A DNA stretch of 64,000 nt from Pelosinus sp. Lineage in GTDB: Bacteria; Bacillota; Negativicutes; DSM-13327. The stretch spans positions 16,669 through 80,668 of the forward strand of contig JARBUM010000015.1 of NCBI GenBank assembly GCA_029239675.1, in the 5' to 3' direction. The first letter of the stretch is position 1, and the number at the start of each line of letters is the position of its first letter. The notes under the pieces are model-generated. The model was not told where the DNA came from. It was given only the letters and a program-made list of their open reading frames with translations, and did not search any database. This document shows, piece by piece, positions 33,530 through 41,406 of this stretch. The translations under genes and the position numbers were made by a program.

Positions 33530-35380
33530 CTAGAATGAATGTTTTACACCAAATTCGACAGTTCGTGGTGCTCCATAATAATTATTGCTACTGTTAGTGG
33601 TTATATCATTTCTATTTAGTACATTCCTAACTGTCGCAAATATGGCAGTTTCCGGCTTCAGCTGATAATTAACCATAAGGCTGACTGGCAATGCATTGTG
33701 TGCCTTATTGGATCGATCAGCCGTATAATTAGCTGATAAATTAGCTGTTAGCTTATCTAACGTATAGCCAATTGTCATATTTGCCTGTATACGGCTGTAT
33801 GCCCGAACCCACTGCCCTTGGGCATCCATTTCCCGAGGATTACCATAAGAACTGCCAACCGTATATCTATATTTATCCGACAACTTCTGTTGCCAGCTGA
33901 CTTCTATCCCTTCATTTTTAAATTTGCTAAAATTTTGATACATATCTGTGGAATCGGTATCAATATGATTGTCAATATTCATCATAAAGAGCGTTGTTTT
34001 TAGAATACCAGATTGACTTTCTTTCTTCCAACCAGTCTCATAAGTCCATCCGCTTTCTGGTTTCAAATTAGGGTTAGATGTAAAATTGCTGGTTGTACCA
34101 GTATGTAACTCTGTAAGAGTCGGTAGACGAAATGCTTTTCCCACATTTACAAACCAGGAACTCTCTTGCCCCAATTTCTGATTATATTGTATTTGTGGTA
34201 AAAATTGATTATACTCGTCACCACTCTCCGTTTCAGCATTTTGCCCTCTAAGACCCAAAATCAGCTTTTGCTTCTCATTAAACTCCTTCGTGCCTTGGGC
34301 ATAAGCAGACATAACAGTACGATCATAAGGTCCTTTTGTCTTTGCTGAATCTAAAATATTTATATTTTTATATTTTTCCTGCTCTAATGTAATACCTGCT
34401 AAGTAATGTATTTGCTGATCATCCCATGATTTATTGGCATCCAGTCCATATTTTGATGTTTTTAAATTGACCTGGGAAGAATATTTTCCTGTGCTGACCT
34501 TCGTAGTAGTGTAATCAAGATCGCGGAATGTACCATAAAGCATGGCCTTCCAATCTTTATTCTTATATTGAAAATTAAATCGGTCTAAATTTTCCTTGTC
34601 ATTGTATAATTCAGTCAAGTTATTCGTTGCTAGGTTTCTTCTTTCTTTGTTCAAATCATCTTCCGTATGGGTATAATACAGTGTCATTTTATCATCAAAT
34701 TGATAGGTAGCATTAAAACTCTGCTTTTCGCCTCCAAGAAAATTATCATATGTAGTCGCAGTTTTTGTAAGGTTATTCACTTCCCCTGTATCAACAAAAG
34801 AACTAGTAAATGCTAATTTTCCTGTTTGAAGATTAAGATTATAATTTTGCTGCCCTTTATTGCCTGAGGAAACTGTAATCGAATTCTTCACTTGGTTCTT
34901 AGTAATGATATTAATAACACCGCCGAAAGCATCACTGCCGTACATAACAGATCCTGGTCCTCTGACAGCTTCTATTTTTTCTACATTTTCAAGTAAGATA
35001 TTATCCAGCTGAAACATGCCATTCATATTGATTGGGGCACCATTGACCATGATCAGTGTCCCTTTTTTTATGCCTCTCATAACAAGCTCGCTGCTCATTC
35101 TGCCAGCGGATTGTCCATATGGATTCTGGGAGTAAATAGTTATACCTTCTACAAATTGTAATGCATCAATTACGGTTTTTGCTCCTGTAGCTTTCAATTC
35201 TTCTCCAGTTCTCACCGTTACATTAGCAGGTGTATCCAGCTCTTTACTTTCCCCTCTCAATGCCGTTACAATCACTGGATCAAGACTAAAATCCTTATTT
35301 TCCTCAGCTTGTACACTAGGCATGACCATGAACCCTAAGGCTAAGGTTGCAATAATCTTTTTGGTTACATTTCTCTTCAA
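33530..35380 (-). CDS. Second TonB-dependent receptor under cobalamin control
   Basis: A 616-residue outer-membrane receptor: the signal peptide ends near SVQAEE, the TonB box is in DPVIVTALRG, the plug has GTLIMVNGAPINMNG and EAVRGPGSVMYGSDAFGGVINIITK, and the barrel ends VEFGVKHSF. The TTG start has GGGGAG 8 nt upstream. It differs enough from the 28384-30297 receptor to suggest another ligand, such as cobinamide, a different cobamide or a cobalt chelate. Two tandem cobalamin riboswitches precede it. Confidence 0.9.
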   Translation of the reverse strand: MKRNVTKKIIATLALGFMVMPSVQAEENKDFSLDPVIVTALRGESKELDTPANVTVRTGEELKATGAKTVIDALQFVEGITIYSQNPYGQSAGRMSSELVMRGIKKGTLIMVNGAPINMNGMFQLDNILLENVEKIEAVRGPGSVMYGSDAFGGVINIITKNQVKNSITVSSGNKGQQNYNLNLQTGKLAFTSSFVDTGEVNNLTKTATTYDNFLGGEKQSFNATYQFDDKMTLYYTHTEDDLNKERRNLATNNLTELYNDKENLDRFNFQYKNKDWKAMLYGTFRDLDYTTTKVSTGKYSSQVNLKTSKYGLDANKSWDDQQIHYLAGITLEQEKYKNINILDSAKTKGPYDRTVMSAYAQGTKEFNEKQKLILGLRGQNAETESGDEYNQFLPQIQYNQKLGQESSWFVNVGKAFRLPTLTELHTGTTSNFTSNPNLKPESGWTYETGWKKESQSGILKTTLFMMNIDNHIDTDSTDMYQNFSKFKNEGIEVSWQQKLSDKYRYTVGSSYGNPREMDAQGQWVRAYSRIQANMTIGYTLDKLTANLSANYTADRSNKAHNALPVSLMVNYQLKPETAIFATVRNVLNRNDITTNSSNNYYGAPRTVEFGVKHSF

Positions 35381-35449
35381 AATACTGTCTCCCCTTATGC
35401 TCTATTTATGATGTATGTATTGGTTGGGTTACAGAGGGAGGGTATAAGC

Positions 35450-35482
35450 AAAAAGAGCAATCTAAACAAAAAGATGCTTGCT
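35450..35482 (-). terminator. Possible weak terminator after proximal riboswitch
   Basis: Minus-strand AGCAAGCATCT can pair with AGATTGCT across the loop, with a 3-nt bulge, followed by five U (35450-35454). It is weaker than the other expression platforms, so the proximal aptamer might act at another level. Confidence 0.4.
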
Positions 35483-35680
35483 AATCCCCTCCCCATCGCT
35501 CGTGGGTAAAACGGTGACTGTTAGATAGGCAGTTCTCCTGGCTTTGGGTCATTGCTTGCCAAACCTTCCCAAGAAGATATTCTCAGTGGTATAACTCGGC
35601 TCACTCTCCATTACAGTGGCGGGACCGCGCCGGCATGATACCGGACTTCCCTATTAAGCCCCGTAGGGCACCTATCTCAA
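35482..35680 (-). promoter_or_regulatory. Proximal of two tandem cobalamin riboswitches
   Basis: The minus strand shows GGTGCCC...AATAGGGAAG, GCGGTCCCGCCACTGTAA, CCACTGAGA, CTTGGGAAGG and AGGAGAACTGCC in the correct order. It lies about 100 bases before the second receptor gene. No promoter is seen between it and the distal copy. Confidence 0.92.
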
Positions 35681-35733
35681 TGTATGTATTTGTTAGTTCT
35701 TAAAACGCCTCCTCTACCTATGCTTTGCTAAAC

Positions 35734-35767
35734 AAAAAATATGCCTCCCACATAAGCAGGAGACATA
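35734..35767 (-). terminator. Terminator between the tandem riboswitches
   Basis: TATGCCTCC (35740-35748) pairs with GGAGACATA (35759-35767) through nine pairs including one G-U, followed in the minus-strand RNA by six U (35734-35739). It is the expression platform of the distal aptamer. Confidence 0.8.
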
Positions 35768-35845
35768 TATAAGTACTCTCTTTTATATTCATAAAAATCC
35801 CAGTATTAATACACCGAGAAGAAATACACTATAACTCAGATACTT

Positions 35846-36045
35846 AATCGCCTCCCCATCGCTCGTGGGTCAAATGGTGACTGTCAGATAGGCAGTTCTC
35901 CTGGCTCTAGTTCATCACTTACCCAAACCTTCCCAAGATGTTCATCTCAGTGGTATTTTTTGGGGTTGCTCCCTATTACAGTGGCGGGACCGCGTCGGCA
36001 TTACACCGAACTTCCCTATTAAGCCCCGAAGGGCACCTATCTCAT
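35846..36045 (-). promoter_or_regulatory. Distal of two tandem cobalamin riboswitches
   Basis: A second complete aptamer with the same conserved blocks, about 165 bases upstream of the proximal copy. The closing strand GGTGGGAGGCGAT and the CCACTGAGA box are close to the proximal copy but the loops differ, so it is a diverged duplicate. Confidence 0.92.
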
Positions 36046-36092
36046 CATTATTTAATTGTTTGTAAAAGCATAATATTCTGTAATTCTTGACT

Positions 36093-36122
36093 ATGATATC
36101 ATTTTTTCCGATAAGATGTCAA
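36093..36122 (-). promoter_or_regulatory. Promoter of the tandem-riboswitch transcript
   Basis: Minus-strand TTGACA (36122-36117), an 18-nt spacer and TATCAT (36098-36093), about 50 bases upstream of the distal aptamer. It is the only good promoter found for the second receptor. Confidence 0.65.
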
Positions 36123-36213
36123 ACTATCTCAAAATCTAATGGTGTTATTACCTTATTTATGGATTTGTATTATATATATTTAGGCAGATATACACTCTTA
36201 AATTTCTATTTAA

Positions 36214-36474
36214 TTAAATTGCTAATCTTCCTTTTTCATCTTCAATAATCAATTCTCCACCATGTTGTAACATTCTCTTACGCACATATTGAAAAACATG
36301 GATACTTTCATTATCAAGATGTCCTATATCATTAATATTGACCACAATACGCCGATACCCATACTGCAAACGCTCCAGCAACTTTAATTCCAGAAAACTA
36401 AGATGTTCTACAAAAACATCACCACTTACATTCATATATACTTGCCGATTATCAGCTGTCATCCATACAGACAT
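36214..36474 (-). CDS. Stand-alone STAS-domain protein
   Basis: An 86-residue protein that looks like a single STAS domain of the anti-sigma-factor-antagonist type: MTADNRQVYMNVSGDVFVEHLSFLELKLLERL, then RIVVNINDIGHLDNESIHVFQYV. The usual phosphorylatable Ser of SpoIIAA (about DSSGLG) is replaced by LDNES, with a Ser two residues later. GGGAGG lies 8 nt before the ATG. Its promoter is consensus and overlapped by a Fur box. No anti-sigma kinase or sigma gene is adjacent, so the partner is unknown. Confidence 0.75.
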   Translation of the reverse strand: MSVWMTADNRQVYMNVSGDVFVEHLSFLELKLLERLQYGYRRIVVNINDIGHLDNESIHVFQYVRKRMLQHGGELIIEDEKGRLAI

Positions 36475-36510
36475 CTATTTTTCCTCCCTTAAAATCCCAA
36501 TCATTTTTAT

Positions 36511-36558
36511 GATAATGATAATTATTATCATTATATCGATATTGGGAACACCTGTCAA
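36511..36558 (-). promoter_or_regulatory. Consensus promoter with Fur box for the STAS gene
   Basis: Minus-strand TTGACA (36558-36553), a 17-nt spacer and TATAAT (36535-36530): both hexamers are perfect. The plus strand at 36511-36529, GATAATGATAATTATTATC, matches the Fur consensus at 18 of 19 positions and covers the start site. Repression by iron-loaded Fur is expected. Confidence 0.85.
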
Positions 36559-36661
36559 ATATTTTGCTTTGTAGATAGCTTACCTAAACAAGTCTTCTTC
36601 ACATCTGAGTAACAAAATCTTTTGCCATTCATATAATAAATTAAATTCCCTTACTTACATG

Positions 36662-36710
36662 TTAGCCACGGCTAACCATCTTTTTTCTTACAAATGTTAG
36701 CCGTGGCTAA
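36662..36710 (+). promoter_or_regulatory. Two DtxR/MntR-type operators upstream of feoA
   Basis: TTAGCCACGGCTAA (36662-36675) and TTAGCCGTGGCTAA (36697-36710) are near-perfect palindromes and reverse complements of each other, with centres 35 bp apart. The half-site TTAGCC resembles DtxR/IdeR boxes. A TATAAT (36632-36637) lies upstream, so a bound repressor would block the feo transcript. The DtxR-like gene at 39368 is the obvious candidate. Confidence 0.65.
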
Positions 36711-36742
36711 TAATAATCCCTTACTCAAAGGAGGATTTAAAT

Positions 36743-36988
36743 ATGAATAACGTATTAACCAATATCCCATTATCAACGATAGGTATAGGATCTATGTGTC
36801 AGATCGTATCCCTTAATTTACAAGGTTTACTACGCCGTCGCATTCTCGATTTAGGTATGGTGCCAGGAACACCTGTCCAATGTATTAGGAAGAGCCCAGC
36901 GGGCGACCCTGTAGCCTATATGGTACGAGACACCCTTATTGCTCTACGCAGGGAGGATGCTAGTCAAATTAATGTTAATCTGATGTAA
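36743..36988 (+). CDS. feoA: FeoA ferrous iron transport protein
   Basis: An 81-residue SH3-like FeoA domain: STIGIGSMCQIVSLNLQGLLRRRILDLGMVPGTPVQCI and the closing DTLIALRREDASQINV are typical. It modulates FeoB in ferrous iron uptake. AAAGGAGG lies 7-8 nt before the ATG. It leads the feoA-feoB operon behind a pair of metal-repressor boxes. Confidence 0.93.
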   Translation: MNNVLTNIPLSTIGIGSMCQIVSLNLQGLLRRRILDLGMVPGTPVQCIRKSPAGDPVAYMVRDTLIALRREDASQINVNLM

Positions 36989-37044
36989 ATTAACTTACAC
37001 ATATATGATGTACTGAACCAACGCTATCTAGGAGGAGAATGAGA

Positions 37045-37824
37045 ATGACCAACGCTAATACTGAGGAACATCATAAACTTCTACGCGAGCATTTTGGCAT
37101 TACAACCACCCCTGGGCAATTCACAGTAGCCTTAGCGGGCAATCCTAATGTAGGCAAAAGTACCGTATTTAATGCACTAACCGGCTTACACCAACACACA
37201 GGAAATTGGCCTGGAAAAACAGTTGATAATGCCCAAGGAAATTTTACTTATCTTGACCGCTCTTTTCTTATGGTAGATTTGCCTGGGACGTATTCCATCC
37301 TGGCTCATACAGTAGAAGAGCAAGTTGCCCGAGACTTTATTTGTTTTGGAAAACCAGATGCAACACTAGTTGTACTTGATGCCACATGCCTTGAACGTAA
37401 TCTCAATTTGGCACTGCAAGTCATGGAAATAACACCCCGAGTCATTGTTTGTGTCAATCTGATGGATGAAGCGGAAAAGAAAGATATTAACATAAATATA
37501 TCTTTCTTACAAAAAGAATTGGGCGTACCAGTTGTCCCTACTGCCGCCCGTAATGGAAAAGGTCTTGATGACCTGCGCCAAAAATTATATGAAATGTCTA
37601 CAGGTCTTTGCATAGCAGCCCCTAGACAAATTAACTATTCTCTTGAGGTAGAAAATGCGATTCAGCAACTATTACCAAAGGTATCCAGATTAATAGGCCC
37701 AAATCTAAACCCTCGATGGGTAGCACTGCGCTTATTGGACGGTGATCAGGCTTTTATCAGAAGTATCACTCATTTCCTCGACTTCGACCTCAATTTGACA
37801 AGTCTGCAGGAGGTTGCTGTATGA
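37045..37824 (+). CDS. feoB: FeoB, N-terminal GTPase part (split gene)
   Basis: A 259-residue soluble protein equal to the cytoplasmic G domain of FeoB. It has G1 GNPNVGKST, the switch-I stretch NWPGKTVDNAQG, G3 DLPGTYS, G4 NLMD and a helical region after it. It ends where the first membrane helix of a normal FeoB would follow. Start: the ATG at 37045 is 9 nt after GGAGG; the ATG two codons earlier is only 3 nt from it. Its stop overlaps the ATG of the membrane half (ATGA). Two separate chains would have to assemble. Confidence 0.88.
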   Translation: MTNANTEEHHKLLREHFGITTTPGQFTVALAGNPNVGKSTVFNALTGLHQHTGNWPGKTVDNAQGNFTYLDRSFLMVDLPGTYSILAHTVEEQVARDFICFGKPDATLVVLDATCLERNLNLALQVMEITPRVIVCVNLMDEAEKKDININISFLQKELGVPVVPTAARNGKGLDDLRQKLYEMSTGLCIAAPRQINYSLEVENAIQQLLPKVSRLIGPNLNPRWVALRLLDGDQAFIRSITHFLDFDLNLTSLQEVAV

Positions 37825-39224
37825 GTACTACTATAAAGCCTATGATCACTTTGGAAGAAATATGCATTGAGGCGGAAAAAATCCGCCTCAGTAACCCAAA
37901 TGTAGGCGACAAGATTGTATCTGATATTTATGCTAATGCTGAAACAATAGCGAGGCCCGCAGTCACTAAAAAAGCAACTGAAGCTCGCCCTTGGGATCAT
38001 AAATTAGACGACATATTAACCTCTCGATTATTTGGTTATCCAATCATGCTTACTTTGCTCAGTCTAATTTTCTGGATTACCATAACGGGAGCAAATATCC
38101 CTTCACAAATGATTGCCGATATTCTATTCGCTTTTCAGGATCAGCTTTTAGTATGGTTTGAATTAGCTGGAGCACCCTCATGGCTGACCGGCGTACTCGT
38201 GTTAGGTATGTATCGGGGATTGGCCTGGGTTGTGGCTGTTATGTTGCCACCCATGGCCATATTCTTTCCCTTGTTTACACTGTTAGAGGATCTTGGGTAT
38301 TTGCCAAGAGTAGCCTTTAACTTAGACAATATGTTTAAAAAATGCCATGCTTGCGGCAAACAAATTCTTACCATGTGCATGGGTTTTGGCTGTAATGCTG
38401 CTGGGATCATTGCCTGCCGTATTATTGATTCTCCTCGAGAACGATTAATTGCAGTCTTAACTAACAACTTTGTACCGTGCAATGGACGCTTCCCTACCCT
38501 AATAGCTATAGCTACCATCTTCATGGGAGGCATGGTAATATCCGAACTCCAGATTGCAGTCGCCTCTCTCGTTGTTACTTGTTTAGTCATGTTAGGTATC
38601 CTTATAACCTTTGCTGTATCCTGGGCCTTATCTCACACCATATTAAAGGGGGAAGCCTCTTCTTTAGTGCTAGAGCTACCACCCTATCGCAAACCCCAAT
38701 TCGGCGCTATTTTTTATCGTTCTCTCATTGACCGCACCACCTTTGTCCTAAAACGAGCAATCATAATGGCAGCTCCTGCGGGTGCTATCACCTGGATACT
38801 TGCGAATATCTACATAGGAGAGCTTAGCATTGTTGGCCATCTCGCAGCCTGGCTACAGCCTCTAGGTTATGCTATTGGCCTAGATGGTTTCATTCTCTTG
38901 GCTTTTATCCTGGGTCTGCCTGCAAATGAAATCGTTATGCCAATCCTTCTTATGTGCTATTTATCCTCTGGTCAAATGTTAGAGTTTGAAAGCCTTGAAG
39001 AATTGCAACGGATACTGATCCGTAATAACTGGACTTGGCTAACAGCCCTTTGCACTATGTTATTTTGCCTACTCCATTGGCCTTGTACAACTACTCTTTT
39101 GTCTGCTTATAAAGAAACCGGAAGTAAAAAATGGACATTTTTGACCTTTATCATTCCAACTACCATTGCCTTTACTGTATGCTTTTTAGTAGCACAGACA
39201 GCACGACTGCTCCATCTAGTCTAA
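37821..39224 (+). CDS. feoB: FeoB, C-terminal membrane part (split gene)
   Basis: A 467-residue membrane protein equal to the permease half of FeoB. About 60 soluble residues are followed by the helices FGYPIMLTLLSLIFWITI, a first gate motif with LPPMAIFFPLFTLLEDLGYLPRVAFNLDNMFKKCHACGKQ, the GFGCNAAGIIACR loop, and a second gate repeat. Its ATG overlaps the TGA of the GTPase half. The cysteines near the gate fit FeoB. In most bacteria these two parts are one 650-800-residue protein. Confidence 0.9.
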   Translation: MSTTIKPMITLEEICIEAEKIRLSNPNVGDKIVSDIYANAETIARPAVTKKATEARPWDHKLDDILTSRLFGYPIMLTLLSLIFWITITGANIPSQMIADILFAFQDQLLVWFELAGAPSWLTGVLVLGMYRGLAWVVAVMLPPMAIFFPLFTLLEDLGYLPRVAFNLDNMFKKCHACGKQILTMCMGFGCNAAGIIACRIIDSPRERLIAVLTNNFVPCNGRFPTLIAIATIFMGGMVISELQIAVASLVVTCLVMLGILITFAVSWALSHTILKGEASSLVLELPPYRKPQFGAIFYRSLIDRTTFVLKRAIIMAAPAGAITWILANIYIGELSIVGHLAAWLQPLGYAIGLDGFILLAFILGLPANEIVMPILLMCYLSSGQMLEFESLEELQRILIRNNWTWLTALCTMLFCLLHWPCTTTLLSAYKETGSKKWTFLTFIIPTTIAFTVCFLVAQTARLLHLV

Positions 39225-39247
39225 AGAGAAAATCGGCCAAAAACGTA

Positions 39248-39293
39248 GCTGCTCTTAACTCTGGAGTTGTAAAACCTCAGAATTAAGAGCAGC
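39248..39293 (+). terminator. Terminator of the feo operon
   Basis: A 21-position stem, GCTGCTCTTAACTCTGG...CCTCAGAATTAAGAGCAGC, with three mismatches, followed by CCTTTTA. It lies 24 bases after the stop of the second feoB gene. Confidence 0.75.
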
Positions 39294-39367
39294 CTTTTAT
39301 CGAATAAATTAAATATATTATTTACATAAAAACTACGTTATAATAAGAATATAGAGTTAAAATTATT

Positions 39368-39799
39368 TTATTCATCCCACTGCTCTCCCTCGCTGTTGTT
39401 TACATATTCTAAAAAAAGTTGGTAACATTCTTGGTGATCCTGCATAAACTTTACAAGCAATTGAATCGATCTAATCGTATCTTTTGAAAGATAATGTTCC
39501 ATAGCTTCAGCCTCTGCAGCAATATCACAATTTGCACAAATTAAAGTGAGAAATTCTTGCAGCAACTTATTTCTCTCTACCAGAAAGTTCCCCATTTTTC
39601 TTCCTTTGTCAGTCAAATTGATAATACCATATCGTTGATAATTAATATATTGCTCAGCCTTCAATTTACGTAGCGCTCTACTCACAGAGGGTAAAGACAC
39701 ACTCAGCTTTCGGCTTATATCTGTAACACGCACAATATCGTTATATAAAGAAAATCGATACAACTCTTCTAAATAATCTTCCAAACTGGGTGATAGCAT
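39368..39799 (-). CDS. DtxR/MntR-family metal-dependent repressor
   Basis: A 143-residue winged-helix regulator: LSPSLEDYLEELYRFS at the start, helix-turn-helix VTDISRKLSVSLPSVSRALRKLK, then the dimer domain. Compared with MntR numbering, D8, E11, E98, E101 and H102 are in ligand positions, but residue 77 is Asn where MntR has His. C91 could substitute as in DtxR-type proteins. The start at 39799 has GGGAGG 8 nt upstream; six codons earlier there is no site. It is convergent with feoB, and the TTAGCC boxes before feoA are probably its target. Confidence 0.87.
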   Translation of the reverse strand: MLSPSLEDYLEELYRFSLYNDIVRVTDISRKLSVSLPSVSRALRKLKAEQYINYQRYGIINLTDKGRKMGNFLVERNKLLQEFLTLICANCDIAAEAEAMEHYLSKDTIRSIQLLVKFMQDHQECYQLFLEYVNNSEGEQWDE

Positions 39800-40004
39800 T
39801 CTCGACGCCTCCCACACTCTTGGAGCCCATTATTACTACTAATATGATCTTGCAGGAATAAAAATACCTATCTAGAATAATAGTAAATTACAAATTATAC
39901 TGAAAATGTAAAATATTTTATTTTCCTCTCCAATTTACGACATAATTTGCTCTTTACATGTGTTATCATTTCATTTTGATAAACCCTGCAAAAAAATAAT
40001 TTTA

Positions 40005-40085
40005 TATTGGCAAACTTACTGAAAGGTAAGGACGCAAAGCTATAGGGTCTAAGGATTTAAGAATCTAAGATCGCCACGCTGCATT
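40005..40085 (+). promoter_or_regulatory. Cyclic di-GMP-I (GEMM-I) riboswitch
   Basis: GGCAAACTTACTGAAAGGTAAGGACGCAAAGCTATAGGGTCTAAGG keeps the GEMM-I core: GGCAAAC, the GAAA tetraloop with receptor, GGACGCAAAGC and GGGTCTAAG. It is followed by a terminator and then an HD-GYP gene. A c-di-GMP riboswitch in front of a predicted c-di-GMP phosphodiesterase is a feedback circuit. Confidence 0.88.
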
Positions 40086-40092
40086 ATGATGT

Positions 40093-40127
40093 AAAGCTTA
40101 ACTGTCATATTTGCAGTTAAGCTTTTT
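40093..40127 (+). terminator. Terminator in the c-di-GMP leader
   Basis: AAAGCTTAACTG (40093-40104) with CAGTTAAGCTTT (40114-40125), followed by T. A 12-bp stem 80 bases before the gene start; the riboswitch expression platform. Confidence 0.8.
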
Positions 40128-40211
40128 TAGTGAGAATACTTCTTGATTATCTTTTATTATTATGTAAAATAGGCATACATTGCTAATTTATAGAGATAAG
40201 GAGCTTTCATT

Positions 40212-41279
40212 TTGCGACAAATTAAGTTAACGGAAGTACACCCAGGTATGGTATTGGCACGAAACCTTTTTAATCGAAAGGGACATATATTATTAGCCAC
40301 AGGAGCTATGCTAACAGAAAATTATCTACACAAATTACGACGATTGAAAGTAAAAACCCTATTCATTCAAGACCCAAGATATGATGATATAAACATTCCA
40401 GAATATTTGTCGTTAGAAACCCAGCAACGTGCTTTATCGATATTAAATACTACTATGGAAAAAATTCACAATCGAGAAACCTTTGCCATAAATGCCATAA
40501 GTAATGTTGCATCTGATATTGTTGAAGAATTAATTCTCCAGCCATCTGTAAGCATCCAATTAACCGGAATAGCAACCCATGATGATTACACCTTAGACCA
40601 CTCCTTAAATTGTGCTATTTACACAGCTTTGTTGGCTCGTTCTTGTGATTTTACCATTCCACAAATTAAAGAAATTGCCTGTGGTGCATTGCTTCATGAT
40701 GTGGGTAAAATGAAAGTGGATAAAGGGATCATTAATAAGCCTGGCCGCTTGACAGAAAAAGAGTTTGGTATCATTAAGCAACATCCACAGTCTGGATTTA
40801 ATCTATTAGTAAAAAAACGTTGGGAGCTTTCCAGTCTTGTTGCTCATATGGCTTGGCAGCATCATGAGAAAATTGACGGTACGGGATATCCAAGAGGGCT
40901 GCAAGGGGAAGAAATACTGAATTATTCCCGCTTATTAACCATCACAGATGTATATGAAGCAATTACAGGATGCCGCCCTTACCGAAAATCCATGAAACTG
41001 CAAGAGGCATATCACATTATCCATTCTGGCTTAGGAACTACTTTCGACAAGAACTATGGAGAAATCTTCTTATCTAAGATGGCACTTTACTCTCCAGGAA
41101 TGGAGGTCACGTTAAATACAGGCGAAAAGGCTATTGTCATCTCCCTTCTCGAATCTGCCCCGCAGAAACCGATTATCCGCCTTATTTCTTATCCTGATGG
41201 AACCCCCTATATGCCACCCACAGATATTAATTTAGCAAAGAACCCTCAACTTTCTATCGTAAGCACATCCCCTATTTGA
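40212..41279 (+). CDS. HD-GYP domain c-di-GMP phosphodiesterase
   Basis: A 355-residue cytoplasmic protein: an N-terminal domain like that of 59524-60657 (VHPGMVLARNLFNRKGHILLATGAMLT), then an HD-GYP domain with LLHDVGKMKVDKGIINKPGRLT, QHPQSG, and HHEKIDGTGYPRGLQGEEI. The full HHExxDGxGYP motif and all metal His/Asp are kept, so it should hydrolyse c-di-GMP. TTG start 8 nt after AAGGAG. It lies behind a c-di-GMP riboswitch and ends at a long terminator. Confidence 0.92.
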   Translation: MRQIKLTEVHPGMVLARNLFNRKGHILLATGAMLTENYLHKLRRLKVKTLFIQDPRYDDINIPEYLSLETQQRALSILNTTMEKIHNRETFAINAISNVASDIVEELILQPSVSIQLTGIATHDDYTLDHSLNCAIYTALLARSCDFTIPQIKEIACGALLHDVGKMKVDKGIINKPGRLTEKEFGIIKQHPQSGFNLLVKKRWELSSLVAHMAWQHHEKIDGTGYPRGLQGEEILNYSRLLTITDVYEAITGCRPYRKSMKLQEAYHIIHSGLGTTFDKNYGEIFLSKMALYSPGMEVTLNTGEKAIVISLLESAPQKPIIRLISYPDGTPYMPPTDINLAKNPQLSIVSTSPI

Positions 41280-41322
41280 AACTTAACCTATCCTTGTTTT
41301 ACCGTAGAAACGCTAAGGGCAT

Positions 41323-41385
41323 AGTATAATACGAAAAGAGCTAATTCTTGCATGAAGCAATAATTAGCTCTTTTCGTATTATACT
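41323..41385. terminator. Long bidirectional terminator
   Basis: A 24-bp perfect stem, arms 41323-41346 and 41362-41385, with extra pairing (TTGC/GCAA) in the loop. It separates the HD-GYP gene from the convergent ptb gene. Confidence 0.85.
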
Positions 41386-41406
41386 TTTAAATAGCTCTAT
41401 AATAGT

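Noticed and set aside
33290..33530. A fifth cobalamin riboswitch before cbiK
   Set aside because: The terminator resembles the riboswitch ones, but the GCCACTG and AGGGAAG blocks are missing from the leader.
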